Assembly: GCA_052400625.1 (NCBI GenBank)
Contig: JBQTGH010000003.1
Strand: one strand, 5' to 3'
DNA from: Thermophagus sp052400625
Lineage (GTDB): Bacteria; Bacteroidota; Bacteroidia; Bacteroidales; Marinilabiliaceae
DNA length: 64,000 nt
The notes under the pieces were generated by a model, which ran no database searches, was not told the DNA's origin, and saw nothing but the letters and a program-made list of their open reading frames with translations. Both the position numbers and the translations under genes were made by a program. Below, piece after piece: positions 16,776-27,684 of this stretch (positions are counted from its first letter, which is position 1; each line of letters starts with the position of its first letter).

Positions 16776-19619
16776 TCACATTTTCTGCTCAGCCGATATA
16801 TGACCATCAACTTCAGATACTTCCACCCTTGGATTCAAAATGCCTTTAATCACCGGCAATCCTAAAATATTACTCTGAATCATGGCAGCCAATTCTTCTG
16901 CTGTAACCGCTTTTACCACTTCATCGTAATGAATAATTGCATCCCAATATTCTTCTTCATAGAACAATTGGTTCCTTAAGGCCCTGCTCCAATACAAATT
17001 CTTTTGCATATCAGCATACCAATCTTTCACAAGGTTTTTTTTCACATCATCCAATATCGGTTTAATCAAAGCAGGATTACCAGAAAGGGATTTCAATTCA
17101 TCAAAAGTCCTGTCTATTAAAGCATTTACATCTTCAGGAGCACAGGAAAAGCTAATGGTAGCCCTTCTGTATTTCCTTGGAAATTTGGTGGCAGCCGCCT
17201 GTACTCCCACACTATAAACCTTCCCCATCTCTTCACGCAAGGTTTGAAGAAGGCGAGTCCTGATGACAGCTTTCATCATTTCTGCTTTTATTTTATATTG
17301 ACTCAGCGTTCCCGGGTAATTGTAATCCTGAAAAACTAAAGAGACCACCGACCGCGGATTATTTCCGGCATTTCGTTCAAACCTCGGTGCAGCATCGGAA
17401 AAGTTGGGGCCTTGGTAAACGAAACGATCCGGACCATCTCCCTTGGGAAGGCCACCAATATATTTAATGATCAATGGCTTTACCTCCTCAAACGGAAGAT
17501 CTCCAAGAATAACGAACCTAAACCCCGTTGCCTCCCCAAAGCTTTGACGAAATACAGGTAGCATCCTTTCAAAACGCAGTGACTTTTCCAAAACAGTATC
17601 ATTCAACTCCTGACGGATATAACTTCGACCATTTAGTAAAATATTTAAATCCTGATAAAAAGTGTCCTGTGCAGTTTTATTGGATGTCAGATACTTCTCT
17701 ATGGTTTTGGTTTTTATTTGACGGAACACGGCAGAATCGGCTCGTGGTTCACTCCATTTTAGGTAGAGTAATTTGAACAGCGTTTCCATATCCTTATGAT
17801 CGGAGCTGCCGACAATTCCGGAACGAGTTTTTTCAATAACGAAATGCAATGAAACGGTTTTATCTGCCAGGAAATGGCTCAAAGCCTCCCGTTGAAACGC
17901 CCCGGCACCACTTAATGGCACCAGGCTCCGCGCAAAAATACCGTTTACATAATCGGCACTGTCTAAGGCATATAATCCGCCTTTTCGAAAACCGCTCAGC
18001 TTAATGTAATTGCTTTCTCTTTCGGAATATTTATAATAGACCTCCGCCCCATTTTCCAGAAGAATCCGATGGGCTCCGATTTCTTTAACTTCTTTTATTT
18101 CTTTGATTTTTCCCCCAACCGGATCTTCAGGCAGCAATTGGTCGGGCACACTATAAGCCAGCTCGTAGGGTTCTATATCGCTTCCTGCTATTGAATCGAA
18201 AATGGCCAGCAGCTCTTCTTGGGAAGGAATTTCTTCCGAGACTTTATCAAAGTAAGACACCATATAATGAGTCTTATCTCTATTCCTTATTTGCTGGAGC
18301 TGTTTGGCCAGAGATACAGAATCAATCAGGCTGGCATATTTTTTTGCCAGTTGATATTCATAATCTATATCCACAATCTTGTTTCCGGCAAAAAAGTCGG
18401 AGTATATTTCAGTAATAAATGATTTTGATTCTATGGGTGATTTTGACTCTGCTTTATCACGCAAAGCATTTAAATACCTGGTTTTGATCTTCTCTATCTC
18501 CAGAGTAGTAAAACCATATCTGAAAATCTGTTCAAAATGCGTTGCAAATTTTATTATACCATCCTCGATTCGCCCCGGCACCAGATCAACCGACCCCATT
18601 AAAATCCCTTTCACATTGATAAAGCTGCTTTGTGCATAGCCGCCATTGTTATATGGAGGATCATAGAACGAAAGATTGGCAAAACGCTCCTTGAATAGTT
18701 TATTCATTAATTGCCGCTGTAAATAGGCATAATAGTCCGACTCTGTTTTTACGCCCGAAGGTTTATCAACCAACTGAATAATATTTAATTCCACCTTATC
18801 CAGCGAGGAATGATGTACGTATTTAACCTGCACATGCTCAAAATCAGGAATCTCATAACAAGGAGGGGTCTGCGTTAAAAGATCGGAGCTAAGTTTTCCA
18901 AACCGACGTTTTATTAATTTCTTGGTTTCTTTGGGATCCACATCACCCACCACAGCGACTGCCATAACAGAAGGAGCATACCATTTCTCATAATAATCCT
19001 TTAATCGCTGATGAGGAAAATTCTTTATAATAGCTGTATCCCCAATGGTTAATCTTTCCGAATAACGAGATCCGTTAAGAAGTTCCAGCAGGAAAGCCTC
19101 CCGGACTTTTCGTTCGGGACCGGTTTGCTGCAACCATTCTGAAACAATCACGCCCCGTTCACTTTCTATTTCTGTACTGTCCAATAACAATCCCCCTGCA
19201 ATATCGGAAAGAACCATGAGGGTAGAATCAAGCAAACCTTTTGATTCAACAGGCATGGTAAGTTTATAAACAGTCTCATTCATCGCAGTGTGGGCATTGA
19301 AATCCACACCAAACTTGGCCCCTTTTGATTCCAGAAACTCAATCAGCGTTTTTCCCGGAAAATTCCGCGTACCATTGAAAGCCATATGTTCGATAAAATG
19401 CGCCAATCCCTGTTGGTCGTCCTCTTCGTAAACCGATCCTGACTTTATGAATAATCGGAATACAGCTTCATCTTTGGGATAATCATTAGGAAGAATATAG
19501 TAGGTCAGTCCGTTTTTTAATTGGCCTTTTAATAAAGTTGGGGATTGAATCAATTCCTGCCCAAAAGCAAATGAGCTCCCCAACAAGAACAAAAGAAAAA
19601 GAGTTTTTAATTTTATCAT
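16776..19619 (-). CDS. M16-family (pitrilysin/insulinase-like) zinc metalloprotease, exported
   Basis: The protein of about 947 residues has a signal peptide (MIKLKTLFLLFLLGSSFAFG) and two tandem M16 halves. The inverted zinc motif HFIEH is at residues 74-78, followed about 75 residues later by the third ligand Glu in ESERGVIVSEW. The second half lacks the zinc motif, as is usual, and keeps the RxxY-like YSVGVQAAATKF region. M16 enzymes enclose and degrade short peptides. Its place behind SusC, SusD and a lipoprotein suggests periplasmic breakdown of peptides taken up by that transporter. The longest frame starts upstream at 19670, but ATG 19619 gives a standard signal peptide. Confidence 0.9.
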   Translation of the reverse strand: MIKLKTLFLLFLLGSSFAFGQELIQSPTLLKGQLKNGLTYYILPNDYPKDEAVFRLFIKSGSVYEEDDQQGLAHFIEHMAFNGTRNFPGKTLIEFLESKGAKFGVDFNAHTAMNETVYKLTMPVESKGLLDSTLMVLSDIAGGLLLDSTEIESERGVIVSEWLQQTGPERKVREAFLLELLNGSRYSERLTIGDTAIIKNFPHQRLKDYYEKWYAPSVMAVAVVGDVDPKETKKLIKRRFGKLSSDLLTQTPPCYEIPDFEHVQVKYVHHSSLDKVELNIIQLVDKPSGVKTESDYYAYLQRQLMNKLFKERFANLSFYDPPYNNGGYAQSSFINVKGILMGSVDLVPGRIEDGIIKFATHFEQIFRYGFTTLEIEKIKTRYLNALRDKAESKSPIESKSFITEIYSDFFAGNKIVDIDYEYQLAKKYASLIDSVSLAKQLQQIRNRDKTHYMVSYFDKVSEEIPSQEELLAIFDSIAGSDIEPYELAYSVPDQLLPEDPVGGKIKEIKEVKEIGAHRILLENGAEVYYKYSERESNYIKLSGFRKGGLYALDSADYVNGIFARSLVPLSGAGAFQREALSHFLADKTVSLHFVIEKTRSGIVGSSDHKDMETLFKLLYLKWSEPRADSAVFRQIKTKTIEKYLTSNKTAQDTFYQDLNILLNGRSYIRQELNDTVLEKSLRFERMLPVFRQSFGEATGFRFVILGDLPFEEVKPLIIKYIGGLPKGDGPDRFVYQGPNFSDAAPRFERNAGNNPRSVVSLVFQDYNYPGTLSQYKIKAEMMKAVIRTRLLQTLREEMGKVYSVGVQAAATKFPRKYRRATISFSCAPEDVNALIDRTFDELKSLSGNPALIKPILDDVKKNLVKDWYADMQKNLYWSRALRNQLFYEEEYWDAIIHYDEVVKAVTAEELAAMIQSNILGLPVIKGILNPRVEVSEVDGHISAEQKM

Positions 19620-19761
19620 TGGAAATAAATTTCGATTCAAGAACGAATTGGTAACAAGATGCTCCAACACTAATAACGCTGCATATGCCCTGATTCCTCT
19701 TCAATACTTCACGGCAATAACATACTCCGTTATCGGGTTCTATCGCCCAATTACAACGCTA

Positions 19762-20220
19762 TTATTCGGTTTTAGTAATTTTGAGTTCAGTTTGATGGTG
19801 ATCCGGCCCCGGCAACCCAAGCGTAAATCCCAGGTTATTACCTGTAAGACGAATAACAATACTATTATCTTTTGAAGGATCCAATGCATTAGGGAGCCAC
19901 TTAATTCTCACAGGCATTTCATAAATCCCCGGTAGAAAGGTCATAGTATTTCCTTGCGTAATCAATTCAAAATCTACGCCTTCCTCCAATCCGTTTCCTA
20001 CCAAAACTTCATAGTCAACCACCAAATTTTGGGATAGTGGTTTAGAACTCAAATAAATGTTGTACTCTTTTAATACATTAGCCTTGGAAGAAACCTTTAT
20101 CGACGACGCCCCTTCATACATGATATGGATAAATGGACGATCATAAACCTCTGTTTCATTTTCGTTACAGGCTAAAAAAACTAACATCAACAAAATGGGA
20201 AATAAGCTTTTTGTCTTCAT
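19762..20220 (-). CDS. small SusCD-associated lipoprotein (DUF4843-like)
   Basis: This 152-residue lipoprotein has signal MKTKSLFPILLMLVFLAC with the lipobox Cys at 18, then a single beta-rich domain (about 30-150) with SYNIYLSSKPLSQN-like strands, a VDFELI segment and RLTGNN. The pattern resembles the DUF4843 or Calx-beta-like proteins that often follow SusD genes in Bacteroidota. It lies 21 bp downstream of SusD, in the same operon. It is probably surface-exposed and helps capture the substrate; the family name is a judgement from pattern. Confidence 0.7.
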   Translation of the reverse strand: MKTKSLFPILLMLVFLACNENETEVYDRPFIHIMYEGASSIKVSSKANVLKEYNIYLSSKPLSQNLVVDYEVLVGNGLEEGVDFELITQGNTMTFLPGIYEMPVRIKWLPNALDPSKDNSIVIRLTGNNLGFTLGLPGPDHHQTELKITKTE

Positions 20221-20241
20221 TTATATTTTCTTTTCAAGAAA

Positions 20242-21693
20242 CTAATTATTCACGGTCGGATTAGGAGTAATATTTTTATTGGCATTTAGCTCCTTCTCAG
20301 GAATTGGGAGCACAAACAAATCGCTGGGGTAGGCAATATACCGCACGGATGAACTGGTGGATACTTCCCTCACCAAATCTTTTTTCTTCCTGGTAATATC
20401 AAAAAATCTGCTACCTTCAAAACACAATTCTTTTGCCCTTTCCTGGTCAATAATTATCTCAAGTTCAGCAGGGTCTTCACTAATCACAATATTTTCAGCC
20501 TCTTCACCTATTGCACGTGCCTGAATGGTTTTAATATCATTGGCTGCTTTATTATACATTCCTTTGTTAAGGAAGGCTTCTGCCCGATTTAAATAAACCT
20601 CGGATAAACGCAACACAATAGGATCGTAATGCTTATTCATTTCACTCACATCAGCAGAGATCCAGAATTTTTTACATACCGGCTGGTTGTCATCATCTGT
20701 TAAAAGCAATAATCTCACATCATTTGGATTATCGAACAGACCGATCAATGTGTCAGCCGGAACAGCCACCGGTGAAGTAGGAGAATAGAATGAAGCCAAA
20801 GAAGAGCTCTTATTCAGACCATTTATTCGAAATATCATTTCTTCGCCTTCTTCTAAATTATTAAACATGTCTGTATAATCGTCCCGATTGGTTAACGACA
20901 TCTTTTCAATAAGAATATCCGAATAAAAAATAACATCATCCCATTGCTCCATATACATTAAAACTCTGGCTTTAAGAGCATAGGCCGCCTCCAATGAAGC
21001 GTAGTAGGGGCCTTTTGATTCTGTTCCGTCAAACAGGTTAATAGCCTCATCAAGGTCTTTCACAATTTGGTCATACACCTCAGCCACACTGCTTCTAGGA
21101 AGGTTATCATCCGGCCCCGGGATTTCAAGAACCACCGGAATGCCGGGATGAGAAGCATCATCGGTATAGTTGAAAGGTTGAGCATAGCAGCGACATATAT
21201 CAAAGTGTACCAAAGCTCTCAGAAACAACGCTTCGGCCATTATCTGATTCAATTCGGTAATATTTTGAGGAAATTGTTCAACCAACGAGGGTTGATATTC
21301 TATGATATTATTAATGTTGGCCAACGCTTCATAGCCATAACGCCAGATATGTCCCACCGTTCCGGTAGCATCATCCTGGGTGGATGAAAAATTGTATTGA
21401 TCTATCATGGTAGCATTATCTCCTACCACATTTAAATAGAGCATATCCCCAGCCACGTCAGGATACTGATAGGAATTATTATCATAAAACTCATAAACAG
21501 CACTATAAGCGCCCGGCAGAGCCGATCGAATGCCATCCATATCTGAAAACAAAATAGGAATCGTGGTTTTCCCGAGAGGATCAACCTCCAAAAAATCACA
21601 ACTCCAAAATCCGTTTACAATAACTAATAAGAGGACTATAAGTCTTTCCTTTTTGCGAGCTATGTCCTTTATTACTTTTAATTTATATATCAT
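20242..21693 (-). CDS. SusD/RagB-family outer-membrane lipoprotein
   Basis: This 483-residue surface lipoprotein has signal and lipobox VNGFWSC near residue 32 and then the SusD start DFLEVDPLGKTTIP. The internal RALVHFDICRCYAQPF pattern matches the SusD tetratricopeptide helices, with SVAEVYDQIVKDLDEAINLF near 200. The C-terminal RAKELCFEGSRFFDITR signature matches the RagB/SusD domain. SusD proteins form the lid over the partner SusC barrel and bind nutrient oligomers. The gene is 171 bp behind the SusC gene, the standard arrangement. Confidence 0.95.
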   Translation of the reverse strand: MIYKLKVIKDIARKKERLIVLLLVIVNGFWSCDFLEVDPLGKTTIPILFSDMDGIRSALPGAYSAVYEFYDNNSYQYPDVAGDMLYLNVVGDNATMIDQYNFSSTQDDATGTVGHIWRYGYEALANINNIIEYQPSLVEQFPQNITELNQIMAEALFLRALVHFDICRCYAQPFNYTDDASHPGIPVVLEIPGPDDNLPRSSVAEVYDQIVKDLDEAINLFDGTESKGPYYASLEAAYALKARVLMYMEQWDDVIFYSDILIEKMSLTNRDDYTDMFNNLEEGEEMIFRINGLNKSSSLASFYSPTSPVAVPADTLIGLFDNPNDVRLLLLTDDDNQPVCKKFWISADVSEMNKHYDPIVLRLSEVYLNRAEAFLNKGMYNKAANDIKTIQARAIGEEAENIVISEDPAELEIIIDQERAKELCFEGSRFFDITRKKKDLVREVSTSSSVRYIAYPSDLFVLPIPEKELNANKNITPNPTVNN

Positions 21694-21864
21694 AATTTCC
21701 TTGTATTTTTAATCTTGTAATATTTTCTCGTCCGAGATTAATGCTTAATGAATAATATTGTATTCTTTAAATCAATTGGTGCTGAAAAATCAGAATCGAG
21801 CTGAGCTCCGTTGCTCCGGAAAATATCCCTTCTGATACTCAGGTAAATTTCTCAGCCCATGATT

Positions 21865-24800
21865 TTAAAAAGAAAAATTGACGTTTAATGAATACATGGT
21901 TTCCATAGGATAACCACTCATTGATTGTCTATATGAGTTCCTGTCACTGTGATCATAAGGGGTCCATAAGCCCAGATTATCCGCAATAAAGGAAATACGA
22001 CACCCGTTCAGGTTTACCTTTTCCAAAAGATATTTGGGTAAATTATATGATAATGAGATGTTTTGAAGTCTAAGATGAGTTTTTTCATAAAGATAACGTG
22101 TTGAATTCATCGTAGAACTGGTAGAAACACCCCATATGGGTTTAGGTGATAATGCCAGGTCGCCCGGTTCCTGCCATCTGTCAAGCTGATTAACAGACTG
22201 ATTTTCGGACATGATATTTAATCCATCGGATGAAGTTCCTCGTCCAAAAGAACTAAACCCATAACCGCCAATTACATAATTTAATATTACCTGAAACTCA
22301 AAGTTTTTATATTCTAAAGTATTGATAAGAGCCCCGTCCAAGTCGGGCGAAGAGGATTTATAGGGGACACGATAATCATAGCTGTAGTTTTTGGTGATAT
22401 TACCCTCTGCATCATACCACATAGGGCTACCGTCACGTGGATCCACTCCGGCCCATCGGACTAAATAATAGGTGTCCAAGCCATACCCTTCACGCCAGAT
22501 TTTCGTTCCCATGGCCTTTTCTATTCCATTATACAATTCCAGTAGTTTATTGCTATTATGGGAAGCATTCAACCGAGTTGACCATCGAATCTCCGGTGTC
22601 AACACATTAACGGAATTTACAGTTATTTCATATCCTCTGTTTCTGATAGATCCCACATTACGGTAAATCGTAGTATTTCCCGTTGTCCAGGAAACATCCA
22701 CATTACTGATCAAGTCAACAGTTTTATTATTATACCATTCAGCATCAATTTCAATTCGCCTTAAAAATTTAACTCTCAACCCTAAATTGGTCATATAAGT
22801 TGTTTCCCAGCTAAGACCGGGGTTGGGACTCATTGTCAATGCTACTCCAGAATTATTGACATAATTATAACTCTCACTATAAGAATAAACCCCTTCGGCC
22901 TGACGATTTCCTAAGCGGGAATTTCCATTAGTTCCATAACTCCCTTTTATTTTAAGAATGTCGATAAACGGCACATCAAAAAAATCTTCTTTATGAATAT
23001 TCCAGGAGCCGGCAAGCGACCAGAAATTGGCCCATCTGACATCTTCACCAAAAAGGGAGTTACCGTCTCTTCGGTAAATTAAGTTAAGATAATACCTCAT
23101 ATCGTAGGAATATCCACCTCTGGCAAAGAATGACATTGCCCTGTCAAGGTCTGAGCTACTGCTTCCATCCTGATCTTCTGCATAAGCAATCTCTTTAATA
23201 TGGTCGTTGACAAACCCTTCTCCGCTGGCACTTACAGAATTTCTTTTTTGAGATCTCATCTCAAAGCCCAACATGGCATCCATATGATGCTTGCCAATTG
23301 TTCTATCGTAATTAATCCGCTCGATATTGGTCCAGTATAAAAAATTGGAATGTCTCCGTGATGAATAGCCTATCGGCTCGCCGTCAGAGAGAGACATGCC
23401 TGACCAATTTGTTCTGGCGCTATACTGTTCTTCGAAATAACTTTGATAATCGACGCCTATTTGAGAGGTAACAGACAAGTCATCATTTACACTATATTTT
23501 AGAGAAATATTACTGTTCGAAGCAAAAGTTTTTTGTATGTGATCATTTTCTTCACGTTCTGCCACACTATTGAAAAACTTCGCTGTTTTCCAGTACGGAT
23601 TTCCCTCTGCATCCATTCCGTCAATATATTGGTTATACAGTCTAAAAGAGCCGTCGTTGTTATATACAGAATATATGGGAAGGAACTCATAATAATCAGT
23701 TCCGGGGTTAAAAATGTTGTTGACATTATAAGATGCACTGACACGGAACCCGGCAGTTAGCTTTTTGCCCAAATTCAAGTCATCATTGACGCGAAGAGAA
23801 AAACGGTCCTGGCTATTTCCTATCACTGTTTGTTCTTCACGATAATAGCCACCGGAAATATAATAGGTAGATTTATCATTGCCCCCACTCAGAGTGAGGT
23901 TACCCTGATAGGTCTGTCCCAAGCCGTAAAATACATCATACCAGTCGGTATTGGTGGTACTGTATTGATTCAAATCATTGTCTTGAAAAGGGAAATAAGC
24001 CAAATCTTTTCCGGCATTTACATAAGCCTCTTTGGCAAGTGTTAAGTATTCTTCCGCATTTAATACTTTAAAGCGGGTAGATTCATTTATCATTGACACG
24101 CCGTAACGTCCGGAAATATTAATACGGGTGGCTCCTTTTGTCCCCTGACGAGTAGTTATAAGAATGACGCCATTGGCTCCGTCGGCCCCGTAAATTGATG
24201 TCTCAGAGGCGTCTTTCAATACAGTAATTGACTCAATATCCTCGGGATTAATGTAGGATAAAGGGCTAACAGACACTTCTACCCCTGTAATCATATTTGT
24301 TCTGTCGCCAGTAAATATGGGCGTCCCATCAACAATCCACAATGGTTCATTCGATGCCGACAGAGACGCTTCCCCCCTAACCCGCATATTATACCGCGTT
24401 CTGGTACTGGAAGGAGCATCCGTATTAGGTTCAATACGTACACCGGGGACAATACCATCCAGCAGCAGGTCTACTCTTCCCGATGGTAGTGCTTCTAAAT
24501 CTTTTGCATTTAATTGAAAGGCACTTCCGGTCATATCTATTTGGCTTTGCTTCTTACCATAGGCTCCTACCACCACCACATCATTGATTATCTGCTCTTC
24601 GGGTTGCATCACCACATTGATTTCATTTTGATCTCCAACCGCAACCTCATGCACTCTCATTCCAATAAAAGAAAAACGAAGAAATTCATTCATCCCCTCC
24701 CGTACACGTATACTGTACTTTCCTTCCGTATCTGTCACCACTCCATATCCGGTTCCTTTAAGAATAATATTAACCCCCGGAAGAGGTAAGTTTTGATCGT

Positions 24801-25233
24801 CCAAAACCGTTCCGGTTACTATTCGCTCTGGCCGTTTCTGCTGATTAGTCTGCTTATTTATTGGACGATTATCTTTACGGAATAGAATTATTTGACGATC
24901 ATTTATGGTATATTTATTTGCTGTTCCGTCAAATACTTTCTTCAACACAGATTCAATATCGTCATCCAATGAAATAAGATCCACCTTACGGTTTAAATCC
25001 ACATTTTCCTCACTATAAATAAAAATGTAATCGGTCATGGATTCTATTTTTTGAATCACTTCCGCAACCGTCACATTTTTCATTTCCAGCATCAACATTG
25101 TCTGGGGCCCCCTTTCATTTGCAGAAGCCATCATGATTCCGGAAATCAAAAAAACAAATGTCAGTTTACCCATTAACCTCAAAGGATTTAAGATTTTGTT
25201 GGCAGCTCTTTTTCCTGTTCCTTTTTTTCTCAT
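21865..25233 (-). CDS. SusC/RagA-family TonB-linked outer-membrane transporter
   Basis: The protein of about 1120 residues has a signal region, an N-terminal STN (secretin/TonB short N-terminal) domain (about 45-115), a carboxypeptidase-regulatory-like domain starting TGTVLDDQNLPLPGVNIIL, and a TonB plug with the SusC signature AYGKKQSQIDMTGS. A GADGANGVILITTRQG motif follows, then a 22-strand-type barrel ending SLNVNFSF with a terminal Phe. The STN domain implies signalling to a FecR anti-sigma factor, and the FecR and sigma genes lie directly upstream. The longest frame starts with GTG at 25248; I use ATG 25233 (MRKKGTGK). The substrate is probably peptide, given the M16 protease in the locus, but this is inference. 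Confidence 0.95.
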   Translation of the reverse strand: MRKKGTGKRAANKILNPLRLMGKLTFVFLISGIMMASANERGPQTMLMLEMKNVTVAEVIQKIESMTDYIFIYSEENVDLNRKVDLISLDDDIESVLKKVFDGTANKYTINDRQIILFRKDNRPINKQTNQQKRPERIVTGTVLDDQNLPLPGVNIILKGTGYGVVTDTEGKYSIRVREGMNEFLRFSFIGMRVHEVAVGDQNEINVVMQPEEQIINDVVVVGAYGKKQSQIDMTGSAFQLNAKDLEALPSGRVDLLLDGIVPGVRIEPNTDAPSSTRTRYNMRVRGEASLSASNEPLWIVDGTPIFTGDRTNMITGVEVSVSPLSYINPEDIESITVLKDASETSIYGADGANGVILITTRQGTKGATRINISGRYGVSMINESTRFKVLNAEEYLTLAKEAYVNAGKDLAYFPFQDNDLNQYSTTNTDWYDVFYGLGQTYQGNLTLSGGNDKSTYYISGGYYREEQTVIGNSQDRFSLRVNDDLNLGKKLTAGFRVSASYNVNNIFNPGTDYYEFLPIYSVYNNDGSFRLYNQYIDGMDAEGNPYWKTAKFFNSVAEREENDHIQKTFASNSNISLKYSVNDDLSVTSQIGVDYQSYFEEQYSARTNWSGMSLSDGEPIGYSSRRHSNFLYWTNIERINYDRTIGKHHMDAMLGFEMRSQKRNSVSASGEGFVNDHIKEIAYAEDQDGSSSSDLDRAMSFFARGGYSYDMRYYLNLIYRRDGNSLFGEDVRWANFWSLAGSWNIHKEDFFDVPFIDILKIKGSYGTNGNSRLGNRQAEGVYSYSESYNYVNNSGVALTMSPNPGLSWETTYMTNLGLRVKFLRRIEIDAEWYNNKTVDLISNVDVSWTTGNTTIYRNVGSIRNRGYEITVNSVNVLTPEIRWSTRLNASHNSNKLLELYNGIEKAMGTKIWREGYGLDTYYLVRWAGVDPRDGSPMWYDAEGNITKNYSYDYRVPYKSSSPDLDGALINTLEYKNFEFQVILNYVIGGYGFSSFGRGTSSDGLNIMSENQSVNQLDRWQEPGDLALSPKPIWGVSTSSTMNSTRYLYEKTHLRLQNISLSYNLPKYLLEKVNLNGCRISFIADNLGLWTPYDHSDRNSYRQSMSGYPMETMYSLNVNFSF

Positions 25234-25416
25234 GAATTTTCGTATCACCTAATTAATTATTATAATTTTTCACTATATGACGGCAAACCTCCTCTTGTCT
25301 GGTTTGTTCCATCAAACCATAACAGTCGTGCATCGGAATTTTTATGGTTTAAATTCCGCCAATAGAAAATTAACACTGATCTTTATCTTATTAGCAGGCC
25401 GGAAACTCCGAAATAG

Positions 25417-26655
25417 CTACTCCCCGGAATACCGATCGTTCACCAGAATGTGATCATCCAGAATCTGGTATTCGATACCGGCCACAATGGAAAGAGTAGT
25501 CAAAACAGTATCAATAGAATTATACATATTTAATTTTCCGCTTATGGGAAGCGCCTGATCAATATCCTCCTCATTAAAAATAATCTTCACATTATAAAAG
25601 CGCTCCAGTTTTGCCAAAACGTTAGCAATCTTTTCATTGGAAAACTGATACCATCCTTCCCGCCAGGAAATAAACGGCGCCATATTGACCTCTTCCTTCA
25701 CCTGCATCTTTTTTCCAGCTTTATAATAGATGGCCCTATGTCCCGGCTCAATGGTTACATTTTGATTAATTATGCCTTTCAAAGATCTAACGCCTACACG
25801 CCCTTCCAGCAGAGCTGTTTCTACTTTATCGTCTTCGCTATAGGCCGACACATTGAACTTGGTTCCCAACACCTTAATGACCACAGAGGAGGTCTTCACA
25901 TAAAAAGGTTTTTCCTTGTCCTCAGCCACTTCAAAATAACCCTCACCTTCCAGAAAAACAGTTCTGCTATCACCGGTAAATTCCTGTGCAAAAGCTAGCC
26001 GACTGCCGGCATTCAACCACACCTTCGACCCGTCTGACAATACCAATTTGGTTTGGCTACCATAAGGTACTGTAACTTCATTCAGTACCACTTGCCCGCC
26101 CTTCTGACCCCGCGGAACAACATTTTTCACAATACTGTCTCCTCCTAGGCGTAAGGCATTTTCTTTCTCCAATACGACAATCTCCTTCCTTTCTCCTTCC
26201 AACTCGACCTGTTTGCCCTTCGACAAGAATAATACCGGTTTATCGGCGTACATCCACGATTCGGCAGATGAAAACCGATAGGTTGCTTCGTCGGCAGAAT
26301 TATTCAAATACCAAAATACTCCCAACGATAATACCACTACCAGCATGGCCGCAACACTTATATACTTTCTGATGCGATAACCATCTGCCCTCAAGGATTT
26401 TTCTCTTTGGTAATCAGAAATAATCCTATTCCAAAGTTGCCGTTTCATGGCCCGGGGCATTTCCCCGTCAGGTTCTCCTGCGCCAAACAAAAGAACCATA
26501 TCACGTGCCTCTCTGAACGCCGCCTGTACGTCCCCTGAATATTTAGCCAATTCTGACTTCCATTCATTTTCGTCCAATTCTGATACCAGCGAAATAAAAC
26601 CAGTGTCTTGAATCAATTCCTCTACAGAGACACCTGTATATCTTTTGAGTTTCAT
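25417..26655 (-). CDS. FecR-family anti-sigma factor
   Basis: The 412-residue protein has a cytoplasmic N-terminal domain (about 1-100), one membrane helix (about 106-125, VAAMLVVVLSLGVFWYL), a periplasmic FecR domain (VTVPYGSQTKLVLSDGSKVW, about 195-290) and a C-terminal STN-like domain (about 320-410) ending with ILDDHILVND. FecR holds the adjacent ECF sigma factor until the N-terminal domain of the SusC transporter signals substrate. It is encoded between sigma factor and SusC on the same strand. Confidence 0.95.
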   Translation of the reverse strand: MKLKRYTGVSVEELIQDTGFISLVSELDENEWKSELAKYSGDVQAAFREARDMVLLFGAGEPDGEMPRAMKRQLWNRIISDYQREKSLRADGYRIRKYISVAAMLVVVLSLGVFWYLNNSADEATYRFSSAESWMYADKPVLFLSKGKQVELEGERKEIVVLEKENALRLGGDSIVKNVVPRGQKGGQVVLNEVTVPYGSQTKLVLSDGSKVWLNAGSRLAFAQEFTGDSRTVFLEGEGYFEVAEDKEKPFYVKTSSVVIKVLGTKFNVSAYSEDDKVETALLEGRVGVRSLKGIINQNVTIEPGHRAIYYKAGKKMQVKEEVNMAPFISWREGWYQFSNEKIANVLAKLERFYNVKIIFNEEDIDQALPISGKLNMYNSIDTVLTTLSIVAGIEYQILDDHILVNDRYSGE

Positions 26656-26796
26656 CCTGTTTATTAATAAATAGGTGGAAAACGATGATTTGTGACAGTT
26701 TTTACAATTTTTTTTTCAAAAAAATATTTCTCCTCTTCTTTTTCTTTCATATTGATACAATCGACTTCTTTGAATGACCGACTTATCTCCTCGAAA

Positions 26797-27333
26797 TCAG
26801 ATCTTCTTCCTTAATGTCTGAATAGCCCTTGAAACCAACTGACGTGCTGTATCATAAGGAATCCCCATAATTTCACAAATTTCCTCATAATCGAAACCAC
26901 AGGTGAATTTATAATACAATATTTCTTGTTGGCGAGATTTCAACGATTGAAGTGCCCGGGACAAGGTCTCTTTTTGTTCCTCCCTTGTTTCTCTTTCCAT
27001 TATTTCCTCTTCAATGGAAAAAGAAACTTCATCTGAAGGAACGTATGAGGTATCTATGGAAGAATAAATCCCTGCCCCTTTCATGGCTTTCAGTATCAAA
27101 CGCCGAAACGCTTTAAGAAGATATAGCCGGATATTCTCAGTATCGCCCAGATTATTCCTCGATTTGATTAATGTCAAAAATAAATCATGAATGACATCCA
27201 ACACCATAGCCTCGTCGGAGGTAAATTTGAGTCCGTAGTAATACAAAAAATCTGCGTGTTGATTATAAATGGCCGATAGAGCGGAATTTTTCCCCTGCTT
27301 AAAATTCTCCCAAAGTATCTTATCGTCAGCCAT
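26797..27333 (-). CDS. ECF RNA polymerase sigma factor
   Basis: This 178-residue sigma-70 family factor of the Bacteroidota FecI-like type has region 2 around 20-85 (YNQHADFLYYYGLKFTSDEA, DVIHDLFLTL) and region 4 around 120-175 (LKSRQQEILYYKFTCGFDYE, IMGIPYDTARQLVSRAIQTL). It should direct transcription of the FecR/SusC/SusD locus when released from FecR. The ATG start is clear, and the gene heads the minus-strand cluster. Confidence 0.95.
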   Translation of the reverse strand: MADDKILWENFKQGKNSALSAIYNQHADFLYYYGLKFTSDEAMVLDVIHDLFLTLIKSRNNLGDTENIRLYLLKAFRRLILKAMKGAGIYSSIDTSYVPSDEVSFSIEEEIMERETREEQKETLSRALQSLKSRQQEILYYKFTCGFDYEEICEIMGIPYDTARQLVSRAIQTLRKKI

Positions 27334-27684
27334 ATAAGTGCTTTGTTTTTGATAGCCATTTATTGTATCCCATGACGGGGAATGGTTTATTCTTTCTTAA
27401 TAACCTGGGCAGGGTAAGTAATTATTGAGAAAAAATGCTAAAATAATATATTTCATTGGCCTGATGCCAACGATTAACAAAGATTACAATCCACCATCCA
27501 CAAAAAAATAAAATACAGGTCCCACAATGGCCTTCTATAATCAGGTATTGATAATGGCTGATGGGTAATTATTTTTAATATCCGATCAAATTGAATATTT
27601 TTATGTTGTCATTCCTCGAAAATTTAGCTTAAGTTTAATTTTGCATTCCGATTGCATTGTTGCCGAAACGGAGGCTTAGGATTT

